Translations under genes and position numbers: made by a program
Assembly (NCBI GenBank): GCA_945643635.1
Contig: CALZFC010000196.1
Span: 1-64,000 of the forward strand
Length of the DNA stretch: 64,000 nucleotides
Source of the DNA: Allodiplogaster sudhausi
Taxonomy: Eukaryota; Nematoda; Chromadorea; Rhabditida; Diplogasteridae
Reading direction: 5' to 3'
Shown here: positions 44,324 to 56,200 of the stretch, one piece after another
Numbering within the stretch: the first letter of the stretch is position 1
Layout of the letters: each line of letters begins with the position of its first letter
Notes under the pieces: model-generated
Seen by the model: the letters and a program-made list of their open reading frames with translations, nothing else
What the model was told of the DNA's origin: nothing
The model's database searches: none

Positions 44324-45445
44324 CCCTCGTTTTTCCCATGCTTCCGGGGGTTTTAGAAGGGATCTTTTCTTCACGCATACCGCGTGAATAAAATAACCAT
44401 CTATTTAGCTTCCGCCCTAGGATTGAATAAGCCGAGAATCACTACCCTCTCCTTGGTAAGATTCGAAGGGGTAGGGTAAAAAAATGGCTCCATAGATGTG
44501 CCCCAATCAATGGAGTGACAATGGGGACATAAGGGCCCCAATTGCATTTATTGGTCAAGGAAATAGGGACATAGAGGGACCTAATTCCAATTGTTGACTT
44601 TACATTGGGGCCATAGAGTGCCACCAATTCAATTTATTAGTTATGGAATTTGGTAATGAGTCTAGTATTCTTATACATTGCGGTATTCCTATGGATGCTT
44701 GTAGTGTTCAGCCCGCCTAAGCCTAGGGTTTCAGTTGAGCCTAAGCTAGGGTTAAAGTTGGGCTAAGCCTAGGGTACAGTCGAGCTAAGCTAGGGGTAGA
44801 GTCGAGCTAAGCTAGTGGTACAGTCGAGCTAAGCTAGGGGTACAGTCGAGCTAAGCTAGGGGTACAGTCGAGCTAAGCTAGGGGTACAGTCAAGCTACTA
44901 GGGTACAGTCGAGCTAAGCCTAGGGTTTCAGATGAGCCTAAGCTAGGGGTACAGTCGAGCTAAGCTAGGGGTACAGTCGAGCTAAGCTAGTGGTACAGTC
45001 GAGCTAAGCTAGGGGTACAGTCGAGCTAAGCTAGTTTTTTTTTTTTTGATGGCCCTTCTGAAAGAGTTTAGATGATTCTCACACGACCCTATTTATGTTT
45101 TTTCGAGGGCATTTAGTTGTGTTGAATTTCGAAGGTTTTATTGGATTTCGCCTTTCCAAGGGTAGGGTCGTGCTTCTCGGCTTGGCATTATTGAGTTTCC
45201 CAACTTTTATTGGCATTCGTCTTACCAAGGGTAGGGTCATGCTTCTCGGCTTGGCGTTATTGAGTTTCCCAACTTTTATTGGCATTCGTCTTACCAAGGA
45301 GAAGGTAGTGATTCTCGGCTTATTCAATCCTAGGGCGGAAGCTAATAGATGGTTATTTTATTCACGCGGTATGCGTGAAGAAAAGATCCCTTCTAAAACC
45401 CCCGGAAGCATGGAAAAACGAGGGTTTCCATAGTTTTATTAGACT
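44324..45445. repeat. Diverged inverted-repeat cassette
   Basis: Outer arms about 44324-44445 and 45325-45445. Inside lie three degenerate ~65-bp units rich in GGGACATAGAG (44470-44650), the 22-bp minisatellite and a duplicated ~67-bp unit (45165-45305, AGTTTCCCAACTTTTATTGG). No small gene: its place is taken by minisatellite. Confidence 0.65.
44700..45032 (+). repeat. 22-bp minisatellite, first block
   Basis: About 14 units of AGCTAAGCTAGGGGTACAGT plus CG, ending at a run of 13 T (45034-45047). Unit core AAGCTAGGGGT equals the degenerate units upstream of the small gene. Confidence 0.88.
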
Positions 45446-45585
45446 TTGGAAAAGTCTTTAAAAAAAAATTTCTTCGCCTGCTATAGGGTTTTTACATTTG
45501 CCAGTGCTACACCTTCTATCTTTGGGCTAGGGCTTCGCAATAAAAGCGTTTTAAAATAGGGAAAAAAAATGCTTTAAAAATGTGT
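45446..45585. other. Unassigned non-coding spacer
   Basis: About 140 bases with A-rich runs; no repeat or coding similarity seen to the rest of the window. Confidence 0.5.
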
Positions 45586-45768
45586 AAAAGTCCAGATTTG
45601 GCATGTTGCCAACTTAGTATAGTGGGGGTCCAGAATTGGTCACAAGTCCAGATTAGGCATATTGCCAACTTAGTATAGTGGGGGTCCAAAAATGCTCACA
45701 AGTCCAGATTTGGCATGTTGCCAAGTTAGTATAGTGGGGGCCAGAAATGTGTACAAGTCCAGATTTGG
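45586..45768 (+). repeat. 56-bp repeats, three units
   Basis: Same family as the subterminal arrays of A-C; the last unit is cut directly into the next minisatellite block at GATTTGGC. Confidence 0.85.
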
Positions 45769-46330
45769 CTAGGGTACAGTCGAGCTAAGCTAGGGGTACA
45801 GTCGAGCTAAGCTAGGGGTACAGTCGAGCTAAGCTAGGGGTACAGTCGAGCTAAGCTAGGGTACAGTCGGGCTAAGCTAGGGGTACAGTCGAGCTAAGCT
45901 AGGGTACAGTCGAGCTAAGCTAGGGGTACAGTCGAGCTAAGCTAGGGGTACAGTCGAGCTAAGCTAGGGGTACAGTCGAGCTAAGCTAGGGGTACAGTCG
46001 AGCTAAGCTAGGGGTACAGTCGAGCTAAGCTAGGGGTACAGTCGGCTAAGCTAGGGGTAAGTCGGGCTAAGCTAGGGGTACAGTCGAGCTAAGCTAGGGG
46101 TAAAGTCGAGCTAAGCTAGGGGTAAAGTCGAGCTAAGCTAGGGGTACAGTCGAGCTAAGCTAGGGGTTCAGTTGAGCTAAGCTGGGGGTACAGTCGAGCT
46201 AGGCTAGGGGTGCAGTCGAGCTAAGCTAGGGGTACAGTCGAGCTAAGCTAGGGTACAGTAGAGCTAAGCTAGGATTACAGTCGAGCTAAGCTAGGGGTAC
46301 AGTCGAGCTAAGCTAGGGGTACAGTCGAGC
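45769..46330 (+). repeat. 22-bp minisatellite, second block
   Basis: About 25 units, with single-base deletions and transitions; it ends by joining TTAGTATAGTGGGGG of a 56-bp repeat within the unit's GAGCT|TAG. Confidence 0.9.
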
Positions 46331-46840
46331 TTAGTATAGTGGGGGTCCAATATGGTTCACAAGTTCAGATTTGGCATGTTGCCAACTTAGTATAGTGGGG
46401 GTCCAAAATTGTTCACAAGTCAGATTTGGCATGTTGCCAACTTAGTATAGTGGGGGTCCAAAAGTTTCCCTAAGGGTCCCAAGAAGTTCCCCAAAAGTTC
46501 CCCCAAAGGGTGCCCAAAAGTACCCTAAGGGTCCCCTAAACGGTCCCCAAAAAGTACCCTAAAGGACCCTTAAGGGTCCCCTAAGGGTCCCAAAAATATC
46601 AAGGAAAATTCAGTTATGGGTCCTTAGTACTTGGGAAAATGTTCGGTTAAGGGTCCCTAAAAGGACCCTTAAGGGTCCCCTAAGGGTCCCAAAAATATCA
46701 AGGAAACTTCAGTTATGGGTCCCTAGAGTTTGGGAAAATGTTTGGTTAAGGGTCCCTAAAAGGACCCTTAAGGGTCCCCTGAGGGTCCCCAAAAGTGGGT
46801 ATTTCGGGGTCCCCTAAGGGTGAGGAACAACTTTGATCTA
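46331..46840. repeat. 56-bp repeats and GGACCCTTAAGGGTCC palindromes
   Basis: Two 56-bp units, then about 390 bases dense in CCCTAAGGGTCCC. Same order as in the fragment at 29280-29720. Confidence 0.75.
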
Positions 46841-47141
46841 GGGTCTCTAGGCCTACGAGGCCTCTAGAGGCACTTCTCTCTTATTAGGACCGGACTTGGC
46901 GTTTTTTTTCGACCGTTGCACGACAACGAAAATCCATACCTTTCGGGGTCTCTGTATCTCGGCCCCCAGGGGTCCTACAGACCTCATCTATATGTCATTC
47001 GAATCAGCTCGAGGTGAGAAAACAGATGAGCATAAGATCAGAACTTAGGATCCACAAACAAAAAAGTTACAGCATCCGGTGGACATATACCTATATTATT
47101 GGGAAAATCCTATACTAAGTGCCCAGGCCGAAACCTAAATA

Positions 47142-47169
47142 GCGTCAGCGCGCTACGCGCGCTGTCGCC
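47142..47169. other. Terminal hairpin of the non-autonomous element
   Basis: Same GCGCGC-TAC-GCGCGC hairpin as at 30058-30084, adjoining telomeric repeat. Confidence 0.75.
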
Positions 47170-47216
47170 AAGCCTAAGCCTAAGCCTAAGCCTAAGCCTA
47201 AGCCTAAGCCTAAGCC
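47170..47216 (+). repeat. Telomeric tract, about 8 repeats, at satellite boundary
   Basis: (GCCTAA)n that runs straight into the satellite (GCCTTACCGAGG). It is the innermost tract and would mark the original chromosome end if the elements were added later. Confidence 0.93.
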
Positions 47217-50200
47217 TTACCGAGGTAGGAGCGAAGTTCTTCCAATCCACATGAGTGTGGGTAAACGTTCTCAACTTTTCCAGCGAATACGAATTTAATA
47301 CTTTCGAGGTTCTTGCTTGAAGAATTTAGCCTGAAACTAGCTCGAAATTCTAGATTAAATTGCAATTTCATGGCCATCGGTCGAGTTACCAAGTTAGGAA
47401 TAAAGTTCTTCCAATCGACATGCCTGTGTTGTAAACGTTCTCAAATTTTCCAGCGAATACGAATTTATTACTTTCCAGGTTCTTGCTTAAAGAATGTAAC
47501 CTGAAACTAGCCCGAAATTCTAGATTAAATTGCAATTTCATGACCATCGGTCGAGTTACCAAATTAGGAGCAAAGTTCTTCCAATCGACATGCCTGTGGG
47601 GTAAACGTTCTCAACTTTTCCAGCGAATACGAATTTAATACTTTCGAGGTTCTTGCTTGAAGAATTTAGCCTGAAACTAGCTCGAAATTCTAGATTAAAT
47701 TGCAATTTCATGACCATCGGTCGAGTTACCAATTAGGAGCAAAGTTCTTCCAATCGACATGCCTGTGGGGTAAACGTTCTCAACTTTTCCAGCGAATACG
47801 AATTTAATACTTTCGAGGTTCTTGCTTGAAGAATTTAGCCTGAAACTAGCTCGAAATTCTAGATTAAATTGCAATTTCATGGCCATCGGTCGAGTTACCA
47901 AGTTAGGAATAAAGTTCTTCCAATCGACATGCCTGTGGGGTAAACGTTCTCAAATTTTCCAGCGAATACGAATTTATTACTTTCCAGGTTCTTGCTTAAA
48001 GAATGTAACCTGAAACTAGCCCGAAATTCTAGATTAAATTGCAATTTCATGACCATCGGTCGAGTTACCAAATTAGGAGCAAAGTTCTTCCAATCGACAT
48101 GCCTGTGGGGTAAACGTTCTCAACTTTTCCAGCGAATACGAATTTAATACTTTCGAGGTTCTTGCTTGAAGAATTTAGCCTGAAACTAGCTCGAAATTCT
48201 AGATTAAATTGCAATTTCATGGCCATCGGTCGAGTTACCAAGTTAGGAGCGAAGTTCTTCCAATCGACATGAGTGTGGGGTAAACGTTCTCAACTTTTCC
48301 AGCGAATACGAATTTAATACTTTCGAGGTTCTTGCTTGAAGAATTTAGCCTGAAACTAGCTCGAAATTCTAGATTAAATTGCAATTTCATTGCCATCGGT
48401 CGAGTTACCAAGCTAGGAATAAAGTTCTTCCAATCGACATGCCTGTGGGGTACACGTTCTCAAATTTTCCAGCGAATACGAATTTATTACTTTCCAGGTT
48501 CTTTCTTAAAGAATGTATCCTGAAACTAGCCCGAAATTCTAGATTAAATTGCAATTTCATGACCATCGGTCGAGTTACCAAATTAGGAGCAAAGTTCTTC
48601 CAATCGATATGCCTGTGGGGTAAACGTTCTCAAATTTTCCAGCGAATACGAATTTATTACTTTCCAGGTTCTTGCTTAAAGAATGTAACCTGAAACTAGC
48701 CCGAATTCTAGATTAAATTGCAATTTCATGACCATCGGTCGACTTACCGAGGTAGGAGCGAAGTTCTTCCAATCCACATGAGTGTGGGGTAAACGTTCTC
48801 AACTTTTCCAGCGAATACGAATTTAATACTTTCGAGGTTCTTGCTTGAAGAATTTAGCCTGAAACTAGCTCGAAATTCTAGATTAAATTGCAATTTCATG
48901 ACCATCGGTCGAGTTACCAAATTAGGAGCAAAGTTCTTCCAATCGACATGCCTGTGGGGTAAACGTTCTCAACTTTTCCAGCGAATACGAATTTAATACT
49001 TTCGAGGTTCTTGCTTGAAGAATTTAGCCTGAAACTAGCTCGAAATTCTAGATTAAATGGCAATTTCATGACCATCGGTCGAGTTACCAAATTAGGAGCA
49101 AAGTTCTTCCAATCGACATGCCTGTGGGGTAAACGTTCTCAACTTTTCAGCGAATACGAATTTAATACTTTCGAGGTTCTTGCTTGAAGAATTTAGCCTG
49201 AAACTAGCTCGAAATTCTAGATTAAATTGCAATTTCATGACCATCGGTCGAGTTACCAAATTAGGAGCAAAGTTCTTCCAATCGACATGCCTGTGGGGTA
49301 AACGTTCTCAAATTTTCCAGCGAATACGAATTTATTACTTTCCAGGTTCTTGCTTAAAGAATGTAACCTGAAACTAGCCCGAAATTCTAGATTAAATTGC
49401 AATTTCATGCCATCGGTCGAGTTACCAAGTTAGGAATAAAGTTCTTCCAATCGACATGCCTGTGGGGTAAACGTTCTCAAATTTTCCAGCGAATACGAAT
49501 TTATTACTTTCCAGGTTCTTGCTTAAAGAATGTATCCTGAAACTAGCCCGAAATTCTAGATTAAATTGCAATTTCATGACCATCGGTCGAGTTACCAAAT
49601 TAGGAGCAAAGTTCTTCCAATCGACATGCCTGTGGGGTAAACGTTCTCAACTTTTCCAGCGAATACGAATTTATTACTTTCCAGGTTCTTGCTTAAAGAA
49701 TGTAACCTGAAACTAGCCCGAAATTCTAGATTAAATTGCAATTTCATGACCATCGGTCGAGTTACCAAATTAGGAGCAAAGTTCTTCCAATCGACATGCC
49801 TGTGGGGTAAACGTTCTCAACTTTTCCAGCGAATACGAATTTAATACTTTCGAGGTTCTTGCTTGAAGAATTTAACCTGAAACTAGCTCGAAATTCTAGA
49901 TTAAATTGCAATTTCATGACCATCGGTCGAGTTACCAAATTAGGAGCAAAGTTCTTCCAATCGACATGCCTGTGGGGTAAACGTTCTCAACTTTCCAGCG
50001 AATACGAATTTAATACTTTCGAGGTTCTTGCTTGAAGAATTTAGTCTGAAACTAGCTCGAAATTCTAGATTAAATTGCAATTTCATGACCATCGGTCGAG
50101 TTACCAAATTAGGAGCAAAGTTCTTCCAATCGACATGCCTGTGGGGTAAACGTTCTCAAATTTTCCAGCGAATACGAATTTATTACTTTCCAGGTTCTTG

Positions 50201-53200
50201 CTTAAAGAATGTAACCTGAAACTAGCCCGAAATTCTAGATTAAATTGCAATTTCATGACCATCGGTCGAGTTAACGAGGTAGGAGCGAAGTTCTTCCAAT
50301 CGACATGAGTGTGGGGTAAACGTTCTCAACTTTTCCAGCGAATACGAATTTAATACTTTCGAGGTTCTTGCTTGAAGAATTTAGCCTGAAACTAGCTCGA
50401 AATTCTAGATTAAATTGCAATTTCATGCCATCGGTCGAGTTACCAAGTTAGGAATAAAGTTCTTCCAATCGACATGCCTGTGGGGTAAACGTTCTCAAAT
50501 TTTCCAGCGAATACGAATTTATTACTTTCCAGGTTCTTGCTTAAAGAATGTAACCTGAAACTAGCCCGAAATTCTAGATTAAATTGCAATTTCATGACCA
50601 TCGGTCGAGTTACCAAATTAGGAGCAAAGTTCTTCCAATCGACATGCCTGTGGGGTAAACGTTCTCAACTTTTCCAGCGAATACGAATTTAATACTTTCG
50701 AGGTTCTTGCTTGAAGAATTTAGCCTGAAACTAGCTCGAAATTCTAGATTAAATTGCAATTTCATGACCATCGGTCGAGTTACCAAATTAGGAGCAAAGT
50801 TCTTCCAATCGACATGCCTGTGGGGTAAACGTTCTCAACTTTTCCAGCGAATACGAATTTAATACTTTCGAGGTTCTTGCTTGAAGAATTTAGCCTGAAA
50901 CTAGCTCGAAATTCTAGATTAAATTGCAATTTCATGACCATCGGTCGAGTTACCAAGTTAGGAATAAAGTTCTTCCAATCGACATGCCTGTGGGGTAAAC
51001 GTTCTCAAATTTCCAGCGAATACGAATTTATTACTTTCCAGGTTCTTGCTTAAAGAATGTAACCTGAAACTAGCCCGAAATTCTAGATTAAATTGCAATT
51101 TCATGACCATCGGTCGAGTTACCAAATTAGGAGCAAAGTTCTTCCAATCGACATGCCTGTGGGGTAAACGTTCTCAACTTTTCCAGCGAATACGAATTTA
51201 ATACTTTCGAGGTTCTTGCTTGAAGAATTTAGCCTGAAACTAGCTCGAAATTCTAGATTAAATTGCAATTTCATGACCATCGGTCGAGTTACCAAGTTAG
51301 GAGCAAAGTTCTTCCAATCGACATGCCTGTGGGGTAAACGTTCTCAACTTTTCCAGCGAATACGAATTTAATACTTTCGAGGTTCTTGCTTAAAGAATTT
51401 AGCCTGAAACTAGCTCGAAATTCTAGATTAAATTGCAATTTCATGGCCATCGGTCGAGTTACCAATTAGGAATAAAGTTCTTCCAATCGACATGCCTGTG
51501 GGGTAAACGTTCTCAACTTTTCCAGCGAATACGAATTTAATACTTTCGAGGTTCTTGCTTGAAGAATTTAGCCTGAAACTAGCTCGAAATTCTAGATTAA
51601 ATTGCAATTTCATGACCATCGGTCGAGTTACCAAATTAGGAGCAAAGTTCTTCCAATCGACATGCCTGTGGGGTAAACGTTCTCAACTTTTCCAGCGAAT
51701 ACGAATTTAATACTTTCGAGGTTCTTGCTTGAAGAATTTAGCCTGAAACTAGCTCGAAATTCTAGATTAAATTGCAATTTCATGACCATCGGTCGAGTTA
51801 CCGATTAGGAGCGAAGTTCTTCCAATCGACATGAGTGTGGGGTAAACGTTCTCAACTTTTCCAGCGAATACGAATTTAATACTTTCGAGGTTCTTGCTTG
51901 AAGAATTTAGCCTGAAACTAGCTCGAAATTCTAGATTAAATTGCAATTTCATGACCATCGGTCGAGTTACCAAATTAGGAGCAAAGTTCTTCCAATCGAC
52001 ATGCCTGTGGGGTAAACGTTCTCAACTTTTCCAGCGAATACGAATTTAATACTTTCGAGGTTCTTGCTTGAAGAATTTAGCCTGAAACTAGCTCGAAATT
52101 CTAGATTAAATTGCAATTTCATGACCATCGGTCGAGTTACCAAATTAGGAGCAAAGTTCTTCCAATCGACATGCCTGTGGGGTAAACGTTCTCAACTTTC
52201 CAGCGAATACGAATTTAATACTTTCGAGGTTCTTGCTTGAAGAATTTAGCCTGAAACTAGCTCGAAATTCTAGATTAAATTGCAATTTCATGACCATCGT
52301 CGAGTTACCAAATTAGGATAAAGTTCTTCCAATCGACATGCCTGTGGGGTAAACGTTCTCAATTTTCCAGCGAATACGAATTTAATACTTTCGAGGTTCT
52401 TGCTTGAAGAATTTAGCCTGAAACTAGCTCGAAATTCTAGATTAAATTGCAATTTCATGACCATCGGTCGAGTTACCAATTAGGAACAAAGTTCTTCCAA
52501 TCGACATGCCTGTGGGGTAAACGTTCTCAACTTTTCCAGCGAATACGAATTTATTACTTTCCAGGTTCTTGCTTAAAGAATGTAGCCTGAAACTAGCCCG
52601 AAATTCTAGATTAAATTGCAATTTCATGACCATCGGTCGAGTTACCAAATTAGGAGCAAAGTTCTTCCAATCGACATGCCTGTGGGTAAACGTTCTCAAA
52701 TTTTCCAGCGAATACGAATTTATTACTTTCCAGGTTCTTGCTTAAAGAATGTAACCTGAAACTAGCCCGAAATTCTAGATTAAATTGCAATTTCATGACC
52801 ATCGGTCGAGTTACCAAATTAGGAGCAAAGTTCTTCCAATCGACATGCCTGTGGGTAAACGTTCTCAACTTTCCAGCGAATACGAATTTAATACTTTCGA
52901 GGTTCTTGCTTGAAGAATTTAGCCTGAAACTAGCCGAAATTCTAGATTAAATTGCAATTTCATGGCCATCGGTCGAGTTACCAAATTAGGAGCAAAGTTC
53001 TTCCAATCGACATGCCTGTGGGGTAAACGTTCTCAAATTTCCAGCGAATACGAATTTTACTTTCCAGGTTCTTGCTTAAAGAATGTAACCTGAAACTAGC
53101 CCGAAATTCTAGGTAAATTGCAATTTCATGACCATCGGTCGAGTTACCAAATTAGGAGCAAAGTTCTTCCAATCGACATGCCTGTGGGGTAAACGTTCTC

Positions 53201-56200
53201 AACTTTTCCAGCGAATACGAATTTAATACTTTCGAGGTTCTTGCTTGAAGAATTTAGCCTGAAACTAGCTCGAAATTCTAGATTAAATTGCAATTTCATG
53301 CCATCGGTCGAGTTACCAAGTTAGAATAAAGTTCTTCCAATCGACATGCCTGTGGGGTAAACGTTCTCAAATTTTCCAGCGAATATTTGAGAAAGAATGT
53401 AACCTGAAACTAGCCGAAATTCTAGATTAAATTGCAATTTCATGACCATCGGTCGAGTTACCGATTAGGAGCAAAGTTCTTCCAATCGACATGAGTGTGG
53501 GGTAAACGTTCTCAACTTTCCAGCGAATACGAATTTAATACTTTCGAGGTTCTTGCTTGAAGAATTTAGCCTGAAACTAGCTCGAAATTCTAGATTAAAT
53601 TGCAATTTCATGACCATCGGTCGAGTTACCAAATAGGAGCAAAGTTCTTCCAATCGACATGCCTGTGGGGTAAACGTTCTCCAATTTTCCAGCGAATACG
53701 AATTTATTACTTTCCAGGTTCTTGCTTAAAGAATGTAACCTGAAACTAGCCCGAAATTCTAGATTAAATTGCAATTTCATGACCATCGGTCGAGTTACCA
53801 ATTAGGAGCAAAGTTCTTCCAATCGACATGCCTGTGGGGTAAACGTTCTCAACTTTTCCAGCGAATACGAATTTAATACTTTCGAGGTTCTTGCTTGAAG
53901 AATTTAGCCTGAAACTAGCTCGAAATTCTAGATTAAATTGCAATTTCATGCCATCGGTCGAGTTACCAAGTTAGGAATAAAGTTCTTCCAATCGACATGC
54001 CTGTGGGGTAAACGTTCTCAAATTTCCAGCGAAATACTTTATTTGAGAAAGAATGTAACCTGAAACTAGCCGAAATTCTAGATTAAATTGCAATTTCATG
54101 ACCATCGGTCGAGTTACCGAGGTAGGAGCAAAGTTCTTCCAATCGACATGAGTGTGGGGTAAACGTTCTCAACTTTTCCAGCGAATACGAATTTAATACT
54201 TTCGAGGTTCTTGCTTGAAGAATTTAGCCTGAAACTAGCCGAAATTCTAGATTAAATTGCAATTTCATGACCATCGGTCGAGTTACCAAATTAGGAGCAA
54301 AGTTCTTCCAATCGACATGCCTGTGGGGTAAACGTTCTCAATTTTCCAGCGAATACGAATTTATTACTTTCCAGGTTCTTGCTTAAAGAATGTAACCTGA
54401 AACTAGCCCGAAATTCTAGATTAAATTGCAATTTCATGACCATCGGTCGAGTTACCAAATTAGGAGCAAAGTTCTTCCAATCGACATGCCTGTGGGGTAA
54501 ACGTTCTCAACTTTTCCAGCGAATACGAATTTAATACTTTCGAGGTTCTTGCTTGAAGAATTTAGCCTGAAACTAGCTCGAAATTCTAGATTAAATTGCA
54601 ATTTCATGGCCATCGGTCGAGTTACCAAGTTAGGAATAAAGTTCTTCCAATCGACATGCCTGTGGGGTAAACGTTCTAATTTTCCAGCGAATACGAATTT
54701 ATTACTTTCCAGGTTCTTGCTTAAAGAATGTAACCTGAAACTAGCCCGAAATTCTAGATTAAATTGCAATTTCATGACCATCGGTCGAGTTACCAAATTA
54801 GGAGCAAAGTTCTTCCAATCGACATGCCTGTGGGGTAAACGTTCTCAACTTTTCCAGCGAATACGAATTTAATACTTTCGAGGTTCTTGCTTGAAGAATT
54901 TAGCCTGAAACTAGCTCGAAATTCTAGATTAAATTGCAATTTCATGGCCATCGGTCGAGTTACCAAGTTAGGAGCAAAGTTCTTCCAATCGACATGCCTG
55001 TGGGGTAAACGTTCTCAAATTTTCCAGCGAATACGAATTTAATACTTTCCAGGTTCTTGCTTAAAGAATGTAACTGAAACTAGCCGAAATTCTAGATTAA
55101 ATTGCAATTTCATGACCATCGGTCGAGTTACCAAATTAGGAGCAAAGTTCTTCCAATCGACATGCCTGTGGGGTAAACGTTCTCAAATTTTCCAGCGAAT
55201 ACGAATTTAATACTTTCGAGGTTCTTGCTTGAAGAATTAGCCTGAAACTAGCTCGAAATTCTAGATTAAATTGCAATTTCATGACCATCGGTCGAGTTAC
55301 CAAGTAGGAGCAAAGTTCTTCCAATCGACATGCCTGTGGGGTAAACGTTCTCAAATTTTCCAGCGAATACGAATTTATACTTTCCAGGTTCTTGCTTAAA
55401 GAATGTAACCTGAAACTAGCCCGAAATTCTAGATTAAATTGCAATTTCATGACCATCGGTCGAGTTACCAAATTAGGAGCAAAGTTCTTCCAATCGACAT
55501 GCCTGTGGGGTAAACGTTCTCAACTTTTCCAGCGAATACGAATTTAATACTTTCGAGGTTCTTGCTTGAAGAATTTAGCCTGAAACTAGCTCGAAATTCT
55601 AGATTAAATTGCAATTTCATGACCATCGGTCGAGTTACCAAATTAGGAGCAAAGTTCTTCCAATCGACATGCCTGTGGGGTAAACGTTCTCAAATTTCCA
55701 GCGAATACGAATTTATTACTTTCCAGGTTCTTGCTTAAAGAATGTAACCTGAAACTAGCCCGAAATTCTAGATTAAATTGCAATTTCATGACCATCGGTC
55801 GAGTTACCGAGGTAGGAGCGAAGTTCTTCCAATCGACATGCCTGTGGGGTAAACGTTCTCAACTTTTCCAGCGAATACGAATTTAATACTTTCGAGGTTC
55901 TTGCTTGAAGAATTTAGCCTGAAACTAGCTCGAAATTCTAGATTAAATTGCAATTTCATGACCATCGGTCGAGTTACCAAATTAGGAGCAAAGTTCTTCC
56001 AATCGACATGCCTGTGGGGTAAACGTTCTCAACTTTTCCAGCGAATACGAATTTAATACTTTCGAGGTTCTTGCTTGAAGAATTTAGCTGAAACTAGCTC
56101 GAAATTCTAGATTAAATTGCAATTTCATGACCATCGGTCGAGTTACCAAATTAGGAGCAAAGTTCTTCCAATCGACATGCCTGTGGGGTAAACGTTCTCA

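Larger units (their letters stand above)
44324..47169. mobile_element. Non-autonomous relative of the telomeric Helitron
   Basis: Telomeric repeats flank both sides. The left end (44324-44440) is a roughly 85-percent match to the CCCTTGTTTTCGCC terminus of elements B and C, and an inverted copy of it lies at 45325-45445, recreating the inverted-repeat cassette. The right end (46335-47169) matches the fragment at 29280-30085. Between them there is no Rep-helicase or small gene, only minisatellites and repeats. It therefore keeps only termini, as expected of an element moved by enzymes supplied in trans. Confidence 0.8.

Noticed and set aside
43789..44391. Open frames of Lys-Pro, Leu-Ser or Leu-Gly/Leu-Arg dipeptide repeats (also at 28975-29313 and 29835-30233)
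   Set aside because: They are translations of the six-base telomeric repeat; no start context, splice sites or conservation beyond the repeat.
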